From: Streptomyces sp. DH5
Lineage (GTDB): Bacteria > Actinomycetota > Actinomycetes > Streptomycetales > Streptomycetaceae
NCBI RefSeq assembly: GCF_020873915.1
Contig: NZ_JAHWGP010000008.1
Coordinates: forward strand, 150,158 to 214,157
Direction of reading: 5' to 3'
Length of the DNA stretch: 64,000 bases
The notes under the pieces were generated by a model. The model saw only the letters and a program-made list of their open reading frames with translations. It searched no databases and was not told where the DNA came from. Below are positions 7,600 to 16,281 of the stretch, piece after piece (within the stretch, counting starts at the first letter, position 1; each line of letters begins with the position of its first letter). A program made the position numbers and the translations under genes.

Positions 7600-10500
7600 A
7601 TGACCGACACCGGCCAGGTCCCGGGCGAGGGACTGCCGGAGAACGCAGGCATGGTGGAGCAGCAGGGCGTCCCCGCGCCCGACGCGTACACCTACCTCTC
7701 CGACAGTCCCGCCGAGGACGAAGACCTGCTGCTGCCCGGCGCCCAGGGCGCCTGGGGCAACGAGATCGCTCCGCCCGCGCCCGAACCGGTCGTCGAGACC
7801 GTGCACGAGCCCGGACCGCACGAGACGGCGGGCCGCGACACCGGCTCGGTCGACCTCGGCGGCGTCCGGCTCCCCGACGCGGGACGGCCGGGTACCGCGC
7901 CGTCCGCGCCGCGCCGTCCGCTGCACCTCGGCCCGCCCATCCCCGACGTCTCCGCGAGCCCGGTCCGCTCCCTCGCCGACCGCGGTCCCGCCGACGTCCC
8001 GGTCCGCCAGCCGGGCCCGCCGGCCCTCGGCCCCGAGTACCTCGACGTCCTGCGCGCGCGTGAGGCGACGGCACCGCAGGCCGCGGCGCCCTGGGGGGCG
8101 CGGCCCGCGGAAGCGGCTGTCCCGCAGGCGGAGCCGGCGGTCACGGCCGGCCCGGCCCAGGCGGTCGTCACCCGCGTCGCCACGGAGGCGGTCGCGGGAC
8201 AGGACACGGAGGGCGCGGGCCTCCCCGCCGGCGCCGAGGCCGTGCAGGGGTACGTGCCGGTGGCCTCCGAGGCGCCGGCGGTTCCCGATGTCACGGCGGA
8301 GCGCGACGCTGCCGCGGTTCCCGACGTGCCGATGGCTCCCGAGGCGCCGCCGGCTCCTGAGGCGCCGATTGATCCGGGGGCCCCGCCGGCTCCCGAGGTC
8401 CCGGACGCCGGGGATCCCGTGCAGGCCGTCGTGCCGGAGCAGAGGCGCCCGGCCGGGCCGCCGGAGCCGGACCCGGTCAGCGTGCCGCACCCGGCGGACG
8501 CCGCTCCCGGTCACGCGCAGGCTCACGAGGTGCCGCAGCCCACCGAGGCCCCGGCCGCGGACGCCCCGGCGCCGGAACCCGCGGCGGACGCGCCGGAGCA
8601 CCTCAGGGCGTCCCAGGTGGAGTTCCCGGACGCGGTCGTCCCGGCGCAGGCCGCCGGTGCCATGACGGAGACCGCCCCGGCCGCCGAGGAGCCGGCGGCC
8701 GTCGCGGTACCGGACGCCGAGACGCACGAGCCCGCCCCGCAGGGGCACCCCGTGCAGGCGCAGGGCAGCGAGACGGCAGAGCCCGAGGCGTCCGGTGCCG
8801 CGGTGGCGTCGGAGCCCGCCCCGGCGGCCGAGGAGCCGCACCCCGTCCCGGCGACGGACGCCGTCGGACCGGACCCGGCCCACGCCCTCCAGGCGCCGCA
8901 GACCGTCCAGGAACCGGACGCCGAGGCCGTCGCCGCGCAGGACGCCCAGGTCGCGGAGGCGCCGGCCCTCCAGGACGTACCGTCTGCGGAGACCCTCGCA
9001 GCGGTGACCGGCGTCGAGAACACCGCGCCCGTCGAGACGCCCGCTGTCGCACCGGACCCTGCCCCGTCCGTTGACGCGGCACCGGTCGCGGATCCCGGTA
9101 CCCGGCAGCCGGCCGGGACGGACGACGTCCCGGCCACCCCGGAGCCCGTCGGAGCCGCCCACGGCGCCGCGCCCGAGGGGACGCCCGCCGAGACGCCGGT
9201 ACCGCCCCAGTCCCCGGCCGGCGAGGTCACGCAGGCGCCCCACGCTCCCGACGGGACGGTCGACGCCCCCACCGCACCGGCTGCGGCGGACCCGGTCCAG
9301 GGCCCCCGGCAGACGACCGTGGCCCCCACCCTCCCCGAACCCGGGCCGGAGCAGCCCCGGGGCGGGTTCGTCCCCGTGGACGACACCGTTCCCACCCCGA
9401 CGCCGCCGCAGGGCGCCACCGTCCCGGCCGCGGGACACGACGCGGCCGGTGTCGACGCCGTACCCTCCGGCCCCGACGCCGAACTCGCCCAGGACCCGGA
9501 CGACCTGGACACCCAGGGCGCCGGCGTGCAGCCGGAAGCGGCACAGGCCGCCGGCCCGGCCGCCCCCGGCTACGACGACGCCGAGCGCGAGGCCGTGCTG
9601 AAGGTCATGCGCGAGCGACGGGACATCCGCAACGGCTTCCGCAGCGACCCCATCCCGCACGAGGTGCTGCTGCGCGTCCTGGAGGCCGCCCACACCGCGC
9701 CCTCCGTCGGCCACTCGCAGCCCTGGGACTTCGTCGTCATCCGCTCCGAGGAGACCCGGCGAAGCATGCACGAACTGGCCATGCGCCAGCGCGACGCCTA
9801 CGCCAAGTCCCTCCCCAAGGGCCGGGCCAAGCAGTTCAAGGCACTGAAGATCGAGGCCATCCTCGACACCCCGGTCAACATCGTCGTCACCGCCGACCCC
9901 ACCCGAGGCGGCCGGCACACCCTGGGCCGCCACACTCAGCCGCAGATGGCACCGTACTCGTCCGCGCTCGCCGTGGAGAACCTCTGGCTCGCCGCCCGCG
10001 CGGAGGGCCTCGGCGTCGGCTGGGTCAGCTTCTTCGACGAGCGGGAGATGGTCCGCGCGCTGGGGCTCCCCGAACACCTGGAGGTCGTGGCCTACCTGTG
10101 CGTCGGCTACGTCGACGAGTTCCCGGACGAGCCCGAACTGGCACAGGCCGGCTGGTCCAAGCGCCGCCCCCTGTCCTGGGTCGTGCACGAGGAGACGTAC
10201 GGGCGTCGCGCCCTGCCCGGAGAGGACCCCCACGACCTGCTTGCCGAGACCGTCGCGCAGATCCGCCCGCTGGACGCCAAGGCGCTCGGTGAGGCGTGGG
10301 AGCGCCAGAAGCGCATGACCAAGCCCGCCGGCGCCCTCGGCATGCTGGAGATCATCTCCGCCCAGCTGTCCGGCCTGTCCCGCCAGTGCCCGCCCCCCAT
10401 CCCGGAACCCGCGGCCGTCGCGATCTTCGCCGGCGACCACGGTGTCCACGCCCAGGGGGTCACCCCCTGGCCGCAGGAGGTCACCGCCCAGATGGTGGCC

Positions 10501-11286
10501 AACTTCCTCGGCGGGGGAGCGGTGTGCAACGCCTTCGCCACCCAGGTCGGTGCAGAGGTCTGCATCGTCGACGTGGGCGTCCTGGCCGACCTCCCGGCCA
10601 CCCCCGGTCTGCTGCCGCGCAAGATCCGCGCCGGTACGTCCGACATGACCACCGGGCCCGCGATGACCCGCGAGGAGGCCAAGCAGGCCATCGAGGTCGG
10701 CATCGAGACCGCCCGCGACCTGGTGGCGGCCGGTAACAAGGCCCTGCTCACCGGTGAGATGGGCATCGCGAACACCACCGCGTCCGCCGCCCTCATCTCG
10801 GTCTACACCGGCGTCGACCCGTCCGAGGTCACCGGCCGCGGCACCGGCATCAACGACGAGACCCTGGTCCGCAAGACCGAGGTCGTGCGCCGCGCCCTCG
10901 AACTGCACCAGCCGGACCCGGCCGACCCGCTCGGCGTCCTGGCCGCCGTCGGCGGTTTCGAACACGCCGCCATGGTCGGTCTGCTCCTCGGCGGGGCGTC
11001 GCTGCGCACGCCGGTGATCCTGGACGGCGTCAGCGCCGGAGCCGCCGCCCTGGTGGCCCGGGCCATCGCCCCCGAGGTCCTGGCCGCCTGCATCGCCGGA
11101 CACCGCAGCGCCGAGCCCGGGCACGTGGCCGCGCTCAACACACTGGGCCTGCGTCCCCTGGTCGACCTCGACCTCCGCCTCGGCGAGGGCACGGGCGCGC
11201 TCCTGGCGCTCCCCCTGGTCCAGAGCACGGCCCGGGCCATGCACGAGGTGGCGACGTTCGATTCGGCCGGGGTGACCGAGAAGTAG
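7600..11286 (+). CDS. cobT: BluB-CobT fusion with long low-complexity N-terminus
   Basis: A 1228-residue protein. Residues 1 to about 650 are Pro/Ala/Glu/Val-rich, without hydrophobic segments, and look disordered. Residues about 658-870 form a nitroreductase-fold BluB-like domain (RRDIRNGFRSDPIPHEVLLR, APSVGHSQPWDFVVI), the flavin-dependent enzyme that makes 5,6-dimethylbenzimidazole. Residues about 888-1225 form CobT, nicotinate-nucleotide:DMB phosphoribosyltransferase (FAGDHGVHAQGVTPWPQEVT), with the catalytic Glu at about E1196 in LGEGTGALLALP. The protein thus couples lower-ligand synthesis to its activation. ATG 7600 is chosen because GAGGGG lies just upstream and a six-codon ORF ends on it (ATGA overlap). 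Confidence 0.88.
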   Translation: MTDTGQVPGEGLPENAGMVEQQGVPAPDAYTYLSDSPAEDEDLLLPGAQGAWGNEIAPPAPEPVVETVHEPGPHETAGRDTGSVDLGGVRLPDAGRPGTAPSAPRRPLHLGPPIPDVSASPVRSLADRGPADVPVRQPGPPALGPEYLDVLRAREATAPQAAAPWGARPAEAAVPQAEPAVTAGPAQAVVTRVATEAVAGQDTEGAGLPAGAEAVQGYVPVASEAPAVPDVTAERDAAAVPDVPMAPEAPPAPEAPIDPGAPPAPEVPDAGDPVQAVVPEQRRPAGPPEPDPVSVPHPADAAPGHAQAHEVPQPTEAPAADAPAPEPAADAPEHLRASQVEFPDAVVPAQAAGAMTETAPAAEEPAAVAVPDAETHEPAPQGHPVQAQGSETAEPEASGAAVASEPAPAAEEPHPVPATDAVGPDPAHALQAPQTVQEPDAEAVAAQDAQVAEAPALQDVPSAETLAAVTGVENTAPVETPAVAPDPAPSVDAAPVADPGTRQPAGTDDVPATPEPVGAAHGAAPEGTPAETPVPPQSPAGEVTQAPHAPDGTVDAPTAPAAADPVQGPRQTTVAPTLPEPGPEQPRGGFVPVDDTVPTPTPPQGATVPAAGHDAAGVDAVPSGPDAELAQDPDDLDTQGAGVQPEAAQAAGPAAPGYDDAEREAVLKVMRERRDIRNGFRSDPIPHEVLLRVLEAAHTAPSVGHSQPWDFVVIRSEETRRSMHELAMRQRDAYAKSLPKGRAKQFKALKIEAILDTPVNIVVTADPTRGGRHTLGRHTQPQMAPYSSALAVENLWLAARAEGLGVGWVSFFDEREMVRALGLPEHLEVVAYLCVGYVDEFPDEPELAQAGWSKRRPLSWVVHEETYGRRALPGEDPHDLLAETVAQIRPLDAKALGEAWERQKRMTKPAGALGMLEIISAQLSGLSRQCPPPIPEPAAVAIFAGDHGVHAQGVTPWPQEVTAQMVANFLGGGAVCNAFATQVGAEVCIVDVGVLADLPATPGLLPRKIRAGTSDMTTGPAMTREEAKQAIEVGIETARDLVAAGNKALLTGEMGIANTTASAALISVYTGVDPSEVTGRGTGINDETLVRKTEVVRRALELHQPDPADPLGVLAAVGGFEHAAMVGLLLGGASLRTPVILDGVSAGAAALVARAIAPEVLAACIAGHRSAEPGHVAALNTLGLRPLVDLDLRLGEGTGALLALPLVQSTARAMHEVATFDSAGVTEK

Positions 11287-11481
11287 GGCGAGAGCTTCCC
11301 GGGCCCGCGGCACCGGGCGCCGTCGCGACCCGGCCGGTGGTCGTGCCCACCCGGCACGACCACCGGCAGCCGGTGCCCGACGTGCTCTGCCCACCCACCG
11401 GACACCAGACCCACCAGCGCCCGGACCCCCTTAAAATCCGCACGTCAGGGCCACCGCACGCCGTAAGAGGAGTCGTCCCTC

Positions 11482-12714
11482 ATGGCCGAACACCCCACCT
11501 ACCCCGTAGGCCTGCGCCTCACCGGCCGCCGGATCGTCGTACTCGGCGGCGGCCAGGTCGCCCAGCGTCGCCTCCCCGCCCTGATCGCCGCCGGCGCCGA
11601 CATCCACCTCGTGTCGCCGGAGGCCACCCCTTCCGTGGAGGCCATGGCGGACGCCGGTGAGATCACCTGGCACCGGCGGCCCTACGCCGAGGGCGACCTC
11701 GCGGCCGCCTGGTACGCCCTGATCGCGACCAGCGACACCGGGGCGAACACCCGGGCCTCCGCGGAGGCGGAAGCGCACCGCGTGTGGTGCGTCCGCGCGG
11801 ACGACGCCGACGCGGCGACGGCGTGGACCCCGGCCACGGGCACCAGCGAGGGCGTCACGGTGGCCGTCCTCACGACGGATGCACGCGACCGCGACCCCCG
11901 TCACACCGCCGCCGTCCGCGACGCCGTGGTCGAGGGCCTGCGTGACGGCACCCTCGTCGCGCCGCACCACCGCACCCGCACCCCCGGCGTCGCCCTCGTC
12001 GGCGGCGGCCCCGGCGACCCCGACCTGATCACCGTGCGCGGCCGTCGTCTGCTCGCCGAGGCCGATGTCGTCATCGCCGACCGTCTCGGCCCGCGCGACC
12101 TGCTCGCCGAACTCCCGCCGCACGTCGAGGTGATCGACGCGGCGAAGATCCCCTACGGCCGTTTCATGGCCCAGGAGGCCATCAACAACGCGCTGGTCGA
12201 ACACGCCAGGCAGGGCAAGTCGGTGGTCCGGCTCAAGGGCGGCGACCCCTACGTCTTCGGCCGGGGCATGGAGGAACTCCAGGCGCTCGCGGAGGCGGGC
12301 ATCGCCTGCACCGTCGTGCCCGGCATCTCCAGCTCCATCTCCGTGCCCGGCGCGGCCGGCATCCCCGTCACCCACCGTGGTGTGGCGCACGAGTTCACCG
12401 TGGTCAGCGGCCACGTCGCGCCCGACGACGAACGCTCCCTCGTCGACTGGCCGTCGCTCGCCCGGCTGACCGGCACGCTCGTCGTCCTCATGGGCGTCGA
12501 CAAGATAGGCCGGATCGCCGAGACCCTGATCGCGCACGGCAGGTCCCCGGACACCCCCGTCGCCCTCGTCCAGGAGGGCACCACCGCCGCCCAGCGCCGC
12601 GTCGACGCCACCCTCGCCACCGTCGCCGAGACCGTCGTCGCGCAGCAGGTGAAGCCGCCGGCCGTCATCGTCGTCGGTGACGTCGTCGGCGTGGGCCCGC
12701 ACGAGACGGTCTGA
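11482..12714 (+). CDS. cobA: uroporphyrinogen-III C-methyltransferase with precorrin-2 dehydrogenase-like domain
   Basis: A 410-residue CysG-like protein. The N-terminal part (about 1-160) is a Rossmann domain with the NAD loop VVLGGGQVAQRR, like Met8/CysG precorrin-2 dehydrogenase. The C-terminal part from residue 172 is the SAM-dependent uroporphyrinogen-III methyltransferase, with LVGGGPGDPDLITVRG, the DRLG motif and RLKGGDPYVFGRG. It supplies precorrin-2 for cobalamin and possibly sirohydrochlorin. A separate ferrochelatase domain is not apparent. AGAGGAG upstream supports the ATG. The methyltransferase gene that follows starts one base after its stop. Confidence 0.9.
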   Translation: MAEHPTYPVGLRLTGRRIVVLGGGQVAQRRLPALIAAGADIHLVSPEATPSVEAMADAGEITWHRRPYAEGDLAAAWYALIATSDTGANTRASAEAEAHRVWCVRADDADAATAWTPATGTSEGVTVAVLTTDARDRDPRHTAAVRDAVVEGLRDGTLVAPHHRTRTPGVALVGGGPGDPDLITVRGRRLLAEADVVIADRLGPRDLLAELPPHVEVIDAAKIPYGRFMAQEAINNALVEHARQGKSVVRLKGGDPYVFGRGMEELQALAEAGIACTVVPGISSSISVPGAAGIPVTHRGVAHEFTVVSGHVAPDDERSLVDWPSLARLTGTLVVLMGVDKIGRIAETLIAHGRSPDTPVALVQEGTTAAQRRVDATLATVAETVVAQQVKPPAVIVVGDVVGVGPHETV

Positions 12715-12715
12715 C

Positions 12716-13531
12716 ATGGCCGAAATCGTCACCGTCACCGACCCCGGCGACCCCCGGCTGCGCGACTACACCGGCCTGACCGACGTCGAACTGCGGCGGC
12801 GGCGCGAACCCGCGGAGGGCCTGTTCATCGCCGAGGGCGAGAAGGTCATCCGGCGCGCCGGGGAAGCCGGCTACGCGATGCGGTCCATGCTGCTGTCGGC
12901 GAAGTGGGTCGACGTCATGCGGGACGTCATCGACCGGTCCGACGCCCCGGTGTACGTGGTGGACCCCGCGCTCGCCGAGGAGGTCACCGGCTACCACGTG
13001 CATCGCGGCGCGCTCGCCTCCATGCGGCGTCGGCCCCTGCCCGCGGGGGCCGACGTGCTGCGCACCGCCCGGCGGGTCGTCGTCATGGAGTCCGTCAACG
13101 ACCACACCAACATCGGCGCGATCTTCCGTTCGGCCGCCGCCCTCGGCATGGACGCCGTCCTGCTCTCGCCGGACTGCGCCGACCCCCTGTACCGGCGCAG
13201 CGTGAAGGTGTCGATGGGGGCGGTCTTCTCCGTGCCGTACGCGCGGGTGGACACCTGGCCCGGCGGGCTGGAGGCGGTGCGGGAGGCGGGGTTCCGGCTG
13301 CTCGCGCTCACTCCCGGCGAGAGGGCCCGACCCCTGGACGACGTGGCCCCGCACCGGATGGAACGGGTGGCGCTGATGCTCGGCGCGGAGGGCAGCGGTC
13401 TGTCCTCCCGGGCCCTCGCGGCCGCCGACGAGTGGGTCCGCATCCCGATGTCCCACGGCGTCGACTCCCTCAACGTGGGAGCCGCGGCCGCGGTCGCCTT
13501 CTACGCGGTGACCGCGGGGCGCCCGCAGTAG
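12716..13531 (+). CDS. TrmH/SpoU-family RNA 2'-O-methyltransferase
   Basis: A 271-residue SPOUT methyltransferase that probably methylates a ribose 2'-OH in rRNA or tRNA. All three SpoU motifs are present: ESVNDHTNIGAIFRSAAAL (about 125-143), LGAEGSGLS (222-230) and IPMSHGVDSLNVGAAAAV (243-260), which form the knotted SAM pocket. An N-terminal substrate-binding domain (LFIAEGEKVIRRA) precedes it. The ATG lies one base after the cobA stop, so it is probably translated from the same mRNA. The exact RNA target is not deducible. Confidence 0.88.
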   Translation: MAEIVTVTDPGDPRLRDYTGLTDVELRRRREPAEGLFIAEGEKVIRRAGEAGYAMRSMLLSAKWVDVMRDVIDRSDAPVYVVDPALAEEVTGYHVHRGALASMRRRPLPAGADVLRTARRVVVMESVNDHTNIGAIFRSAAALGMDAVLLSPDCADPLYRRSVKVSMGAVFSVPYARVDTWPGGLEAVREAGFRLLALTPGERARPLDDVAPHRMERVALMLGAEGSGLSSRALAAADEWVRIPMSHGVDSLNVGAAAAVAFYAVTAGRPQ

Positions 13532-13634
13532 CCGGCCTCGAGACGCCCGCGGCGGGATCCCGCGTCGCCCGGGCGACAGGCGGCCACGGCGCGTTCGTGC
13601 GAGCCGCTCGGGCGTTCCCGCCGATGCCGCCGTG

Positions 13635-14921
13635 TCACCCCGGGCCCTGGCAGCCCTGCACCAGCGTGATGCCCAGCGCGACCACCAGCGTCACCACGAC
13701 GAACACGAACAGCCGCTGCCTGAGCAGCCGCGGATTGGCCGGCCGCAGGCCGGTACCGGTCGTCCGGGGCCCCGGACGGCGCGTACCGGTGCCGGACCGC
13801 GTGGTGTTCCGGGACGCGGGCGCGGGGCGCGATCCGCTCCGGGACGGTGTGTTCCCGCGCGGGTTGCTGTCCCGCGCGGACCCGCTCCGCGCGGCAGGCA
13901 CGCCTCGGTTGCCCCGTGCCGGGGAGGACCCGCTGTTCCCGGCTGAGGGCGCGGGCCCGCGCCCGCGCGGGGGAGGGGTCCCCTGTCCGCCCTGCCTGCG
14001 CCGTGTCCGCTCCTGGTAGGTGTCCGCGAGGCGCCCGCCCGGTCGGTCCGGCTCGGGGGCGCGTGGCGCCGGCGGACGGACGTCGGCCAGGCCCTGGGCC
14101 TCCCGCGCGGCGATCTCCTTGAGCCGCAACGACAGTTGGAGTGTGCTGGGCCGCTCGTCGGGGTTCTTCGCCAGGCAGGCGCGGACGAGCGGGGCCAGCG
14201 CGTCGGGGACGCCGTGCAGCTGGGCCTCCTCGTGCACCACGCGGTACAGCATCACCTCCGAACTGCCGTGCCCGAAGGGGGAGTCGCCCATCGACGCGTA
14301 AGCGAGCGTGGCGCCCAGGGAGAACACGTCCGTGGCCGGTGTGACGGCCGCCCCGCGCACCTGTTCCGGAGCGAGGAATCCGGGCGAGCCGACCGCCGTG
14401 CCGACGTGGGTGAGCGTCGAGGCGCCCGTGGCCCAGGCGATGCCGAAGTCGATGATCCGCGGTCCCTTCGGGGACAGCAGGATGTTGGACGGCTTGAGGT
14501 CCCGGTGCACCACGCCGGCCTCGTGCACGGCGACCAGCCCTTCCGAGAGGGCCGCGCCGACCGCCGCGATGTCGGCGGCGTGGAGCGGCCCCTCACCGGC
14601 GACCTTGTCGTGCAGCGAGGGGCCGGGCACGTATTGCGTGGCGAACCACGGCCGGTCCGCGTCCAGGTCGGCGGCCACCAGCCGGGCCGTGCAGCCGCCC
14701 CGGATGCGCCGGGCCGCCGACACCTCCCGCGCGAACCGCGAACGGAACTCCTGGTCCTCCGCCAGATCCGGCCGGATGACCTTCAGCGCGACCCGCTGCC
14801 CCTTCTTGTCGGAGCCCAGGTAGACCACGCCCATCCCACCCGCGCCGAGCCGTCGGTGGAGCCTGAAAGAGCCGACGACGCGCGGGTCCTCGCGCCTCAG
14901 GCGCATCATCGCCATGTTCAT
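13635..14921 (-). CDS. membrane-anchored Ser/Thr protein kinase (PknB-type)
   Basis: A 428-residue Hanks-type kinase. The catalytic domain (about 17-275) has the glycine loop LGAGGMGVVYLG, ATP-binding Lys47 in VALKVIRPD, HRDLKPSN with catalytic D141, and metal-binding D158 in IIDFGIAW. It is followed by about 120 residues rich in Pro, Arg, Gly and Ser, then a single transmembrane helix (FVFVVVTLVVALGITLVQG) at the extreme C-terminus with only a few residues outside. There is no PASTA or other sensor domain. ATG 14921 fits the N-terminus MNMAMMRLRREDP. It is divergent from the small gene at 15117. Confidence 0.9.
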   Translation of the reverse strand: MNMAMMRLRREDPRVVGSFRLHRRLGAGGMGVVYLGSDKKGQRVALKVIRPDLAEDQEFRSRFAREVSAARRIRGGCTARLVAADLDADRPWFATQYVPGPSLHDKVAGEGPLHAADIAAVGAALSEGLVAVHEAGVVHRDLKPSNILLSPKGPRIIDFGIAWATGASTLTHVGTAVGSPGFLAPEQVRGAAVTPATDVFSLGATLAYASMGDSPFGHGSSEVMLYRVVHEEAQLHGVPDALAPLVRACLAKNPDERPSTLQLSLRLKEIAAREAQGLADVRPPAPRAPEPDRPGGRLADTYQERTRRRQGGQGTPPPRGRGPAPSAGNSGSSPARGNRGVPAARSGSARDSNPRGNTPSRSGSRPAPASRNTTRSGTGTRRPGPRTTGTGLRPANPRLLRQRLFVFVVVTLVVALGITLVQGCQGPG

Positions 14922-15116
14922 CCCCGCTGCCCGGTCCTGTGACGTGCCACAGCTTACGTTTCCCCGGCGGCCAGTGCGCAGAGGCCGCGCCCTCTCGAAC
15001 CGGTGGATTGTCAGTGCCGGGTGGGAGACTTGAAAGGTGGTCAGGGAGTGTGCGAACAGGCCGGGTTCGCGCGCTGGGTGATCCCAACCACCTGACGGTG
15101 AAGGGGGATTGATCGC

Positions 15117-15392
15117 ATGAAGGGTGACCGGGTGGAGATCGTCGTGGACGCCGGGGACACGACGCGCACGTACGAGGTGGTGGCGAGCAGGGCGGGACGC
15201 AGGGTGGAGACGGCGGTGCGCCGGGGGGTGGTCGAAGTGAGCGAAGTCACCCGTACCGGGGCGGTCGTGCGCACGGCCCGGTTCATGGCGAACCGCGTGC
15301 TCGCGCTGGTGGAGCAACCGGTGCCGCGGGAGGACGGCTCGGAGAAACGGGGTCAGAGCGGGCGGCCCTTCGGGGATGACCCTGAGACCTAG
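15117..15392 (+). CDS. conserved small protein of unknown function
   Basis: A 91-residue protein, soluble, with a beta-rich N-terminal half (MKGDRVEIVVDAGDTTRTYEV) and a charged tail ending GDDPET. GAAGGGGGA precedes the ATG at correct distance. It is transcribed away from the kinase gene, sharing a 195-base intergenic region. I do not recognise a family with a defined role. Coding is supported by consistent G/C at third positions and the ribosome site. Confidence 0.7.
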   Translation: MKGDRVEIVVDAGDTTRTYEVVASRAGRRVETAVRRGVVEVSEVTRTGAVVRTARFMANRVLALVEQPVPREDGSEKRGQSGRPFGDDPET

Positions 15393-15500
15393 GACCTCGT
15401 CTCCACCCAGGGGAGTACGGGGCAGGTCGAGGCTCATCCTCCGGGAGGCCCGGCAATCGGTACGAGGGCATGACGCCCCCGAGGTGCCGGGCCCCTAAGT

Positions 15501-15529
15501 TTGAGGTCAAGCGGCGGGTGCGGTACTCG
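15501..15529 (+). promoter_or_regulatory. candidate promoter for the 59-aa membrane protein
   Basis: TTGAGG (15501) and TACTCG (15524) are separated by 17 bases, a reasonable vegetative streptomycete promoter, about 57 bases upstream of the ATG at 15587. Confidence 0.35.
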
Positions 15530-15586
15530 TCCCCCGAGGTCAGACGCCCGCCGCCCAAGTCAACAGAAACGGCCAGGAGAGGGATC

Positions 15587-15766
15587 ATGGCGTACACGGC
15601 ACCGCGGACCGCCGTCCGCACGCGGGAACACGGCGAGGGCCGTCGCCACCCGCTGGTGGCGACGCTGATGGCCCTTCCCCTGGCGGTCCTGCTCCTCCTC
15701 GTCTTCGACGGGTGGGAGACGGTGGCCACGCAGGCGTCGTCCGTGGGCGAGATGCTGGGGCGCTGA
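15587..15766 (+). CDS. 59-aa single-span membrane protein
   Basis: A 59-residue protein with a basic N-terminal segment (RTREHGEGRRHP) and one strong transmembrane helix (LVATLMALPLAVLLLLVF). AGGAGAGGG lies immediately upstream of the ATG, which decides this start over longer in-frame options. Topology by the positive-inside rule puts the N-terminus in the cytoplasm. No known family is recognised. Confidence 0.7.
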   Translation: MAYTAPRTAVRTREHGEGRRHPLVATLMALPLAVLLLLVFDGWETVATQASSVGEMLGR

Positions 15767-16281
15767 GCGGCGACCTCAGGCCCGGAAGAGCGGTCCGGGC
15801 GGGGACATCCACCCATGAAACCCCGTGGGGACGGGGGTGCGGCGGACGGCAGAAAATGCCGGCGCAGCTGGGGAGCTGCGCCGGCATTGCCGTTCCCCCA
15901 CACCTCCCGAGCCCGCTGCGAGCACTCACCCGACACGACGCCGGCCGCGCTTCCCCCTGGCATCCATGCCGCGGGAGCGTCCCGGCCGGGCAGGACGCCC
16001 GCCCTGTTCGCCACGCTCTCCGCTCTCCGCGTTCGCAGCTGCCACTCGCGTCGCGGGAGTGTCCCGGCCGGGCAGGACGCCTGCCCCGTTCACCCGCTCT
16101 CCGCGGGCAGTCGTGCCGCTGGGGCGGCACGGGTGGGCGCGACGGCACCCCGCCCGCGCCGGGCTGCGCGTACACCCCCCGGCCCGCACCCACCCACGGC
16201 ACCTCACAAGCACCGGGAGGTGCAACCCCCACCAAGGAGCCGCGCATCACCCCCGACCGCGACAGCCCGTACCCTCACCGA
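15767..16281. repeat. 515-base intergenic region with hairpin and direct repeat
   Basis: No gene is supportable here. A roughly 41-base unit beginning GCGGGAGCGTCCCGGCCGGG occurs at 15971 and again at 16053 with about four mismatches, an 82-base period. Each copy contains the partly self-complementary core GTCCCGGCCGGGCAGGAC. A perfect hairpin lies at 15854-15887. The stretch is unusually C-rich before the APH-like gene. Confidence 0.55.
15854..15887 (+). terminator. perfect 15-bp hairpin after the small membrane protein gene
   Basis: AATGCCGGCGCAGCT pairs perfectly with AGCTGCGCCGGCATT around a GGGG loop, about 88 bases after the stop at 15766. No T-run follows on either strand, so a regulatory structure is also possible. 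Confidence 0.5.

Noticed and set aside
7576-11394. 1272-codon open frame on the minus strand opposite the BluB-CobT gene, and long frames on both strands over it
   Set aside because: Translations are Gly/Arg/Val-rich without motifs; the plus strand has complete BluB and CobT signatures. Long antisense frames are expected at this GC content.
15712-16281. 190-codon upstream extension of the APH-like frame
   Set aside because: It runs through the hairpin and direct-repeat region and has no family similarity.
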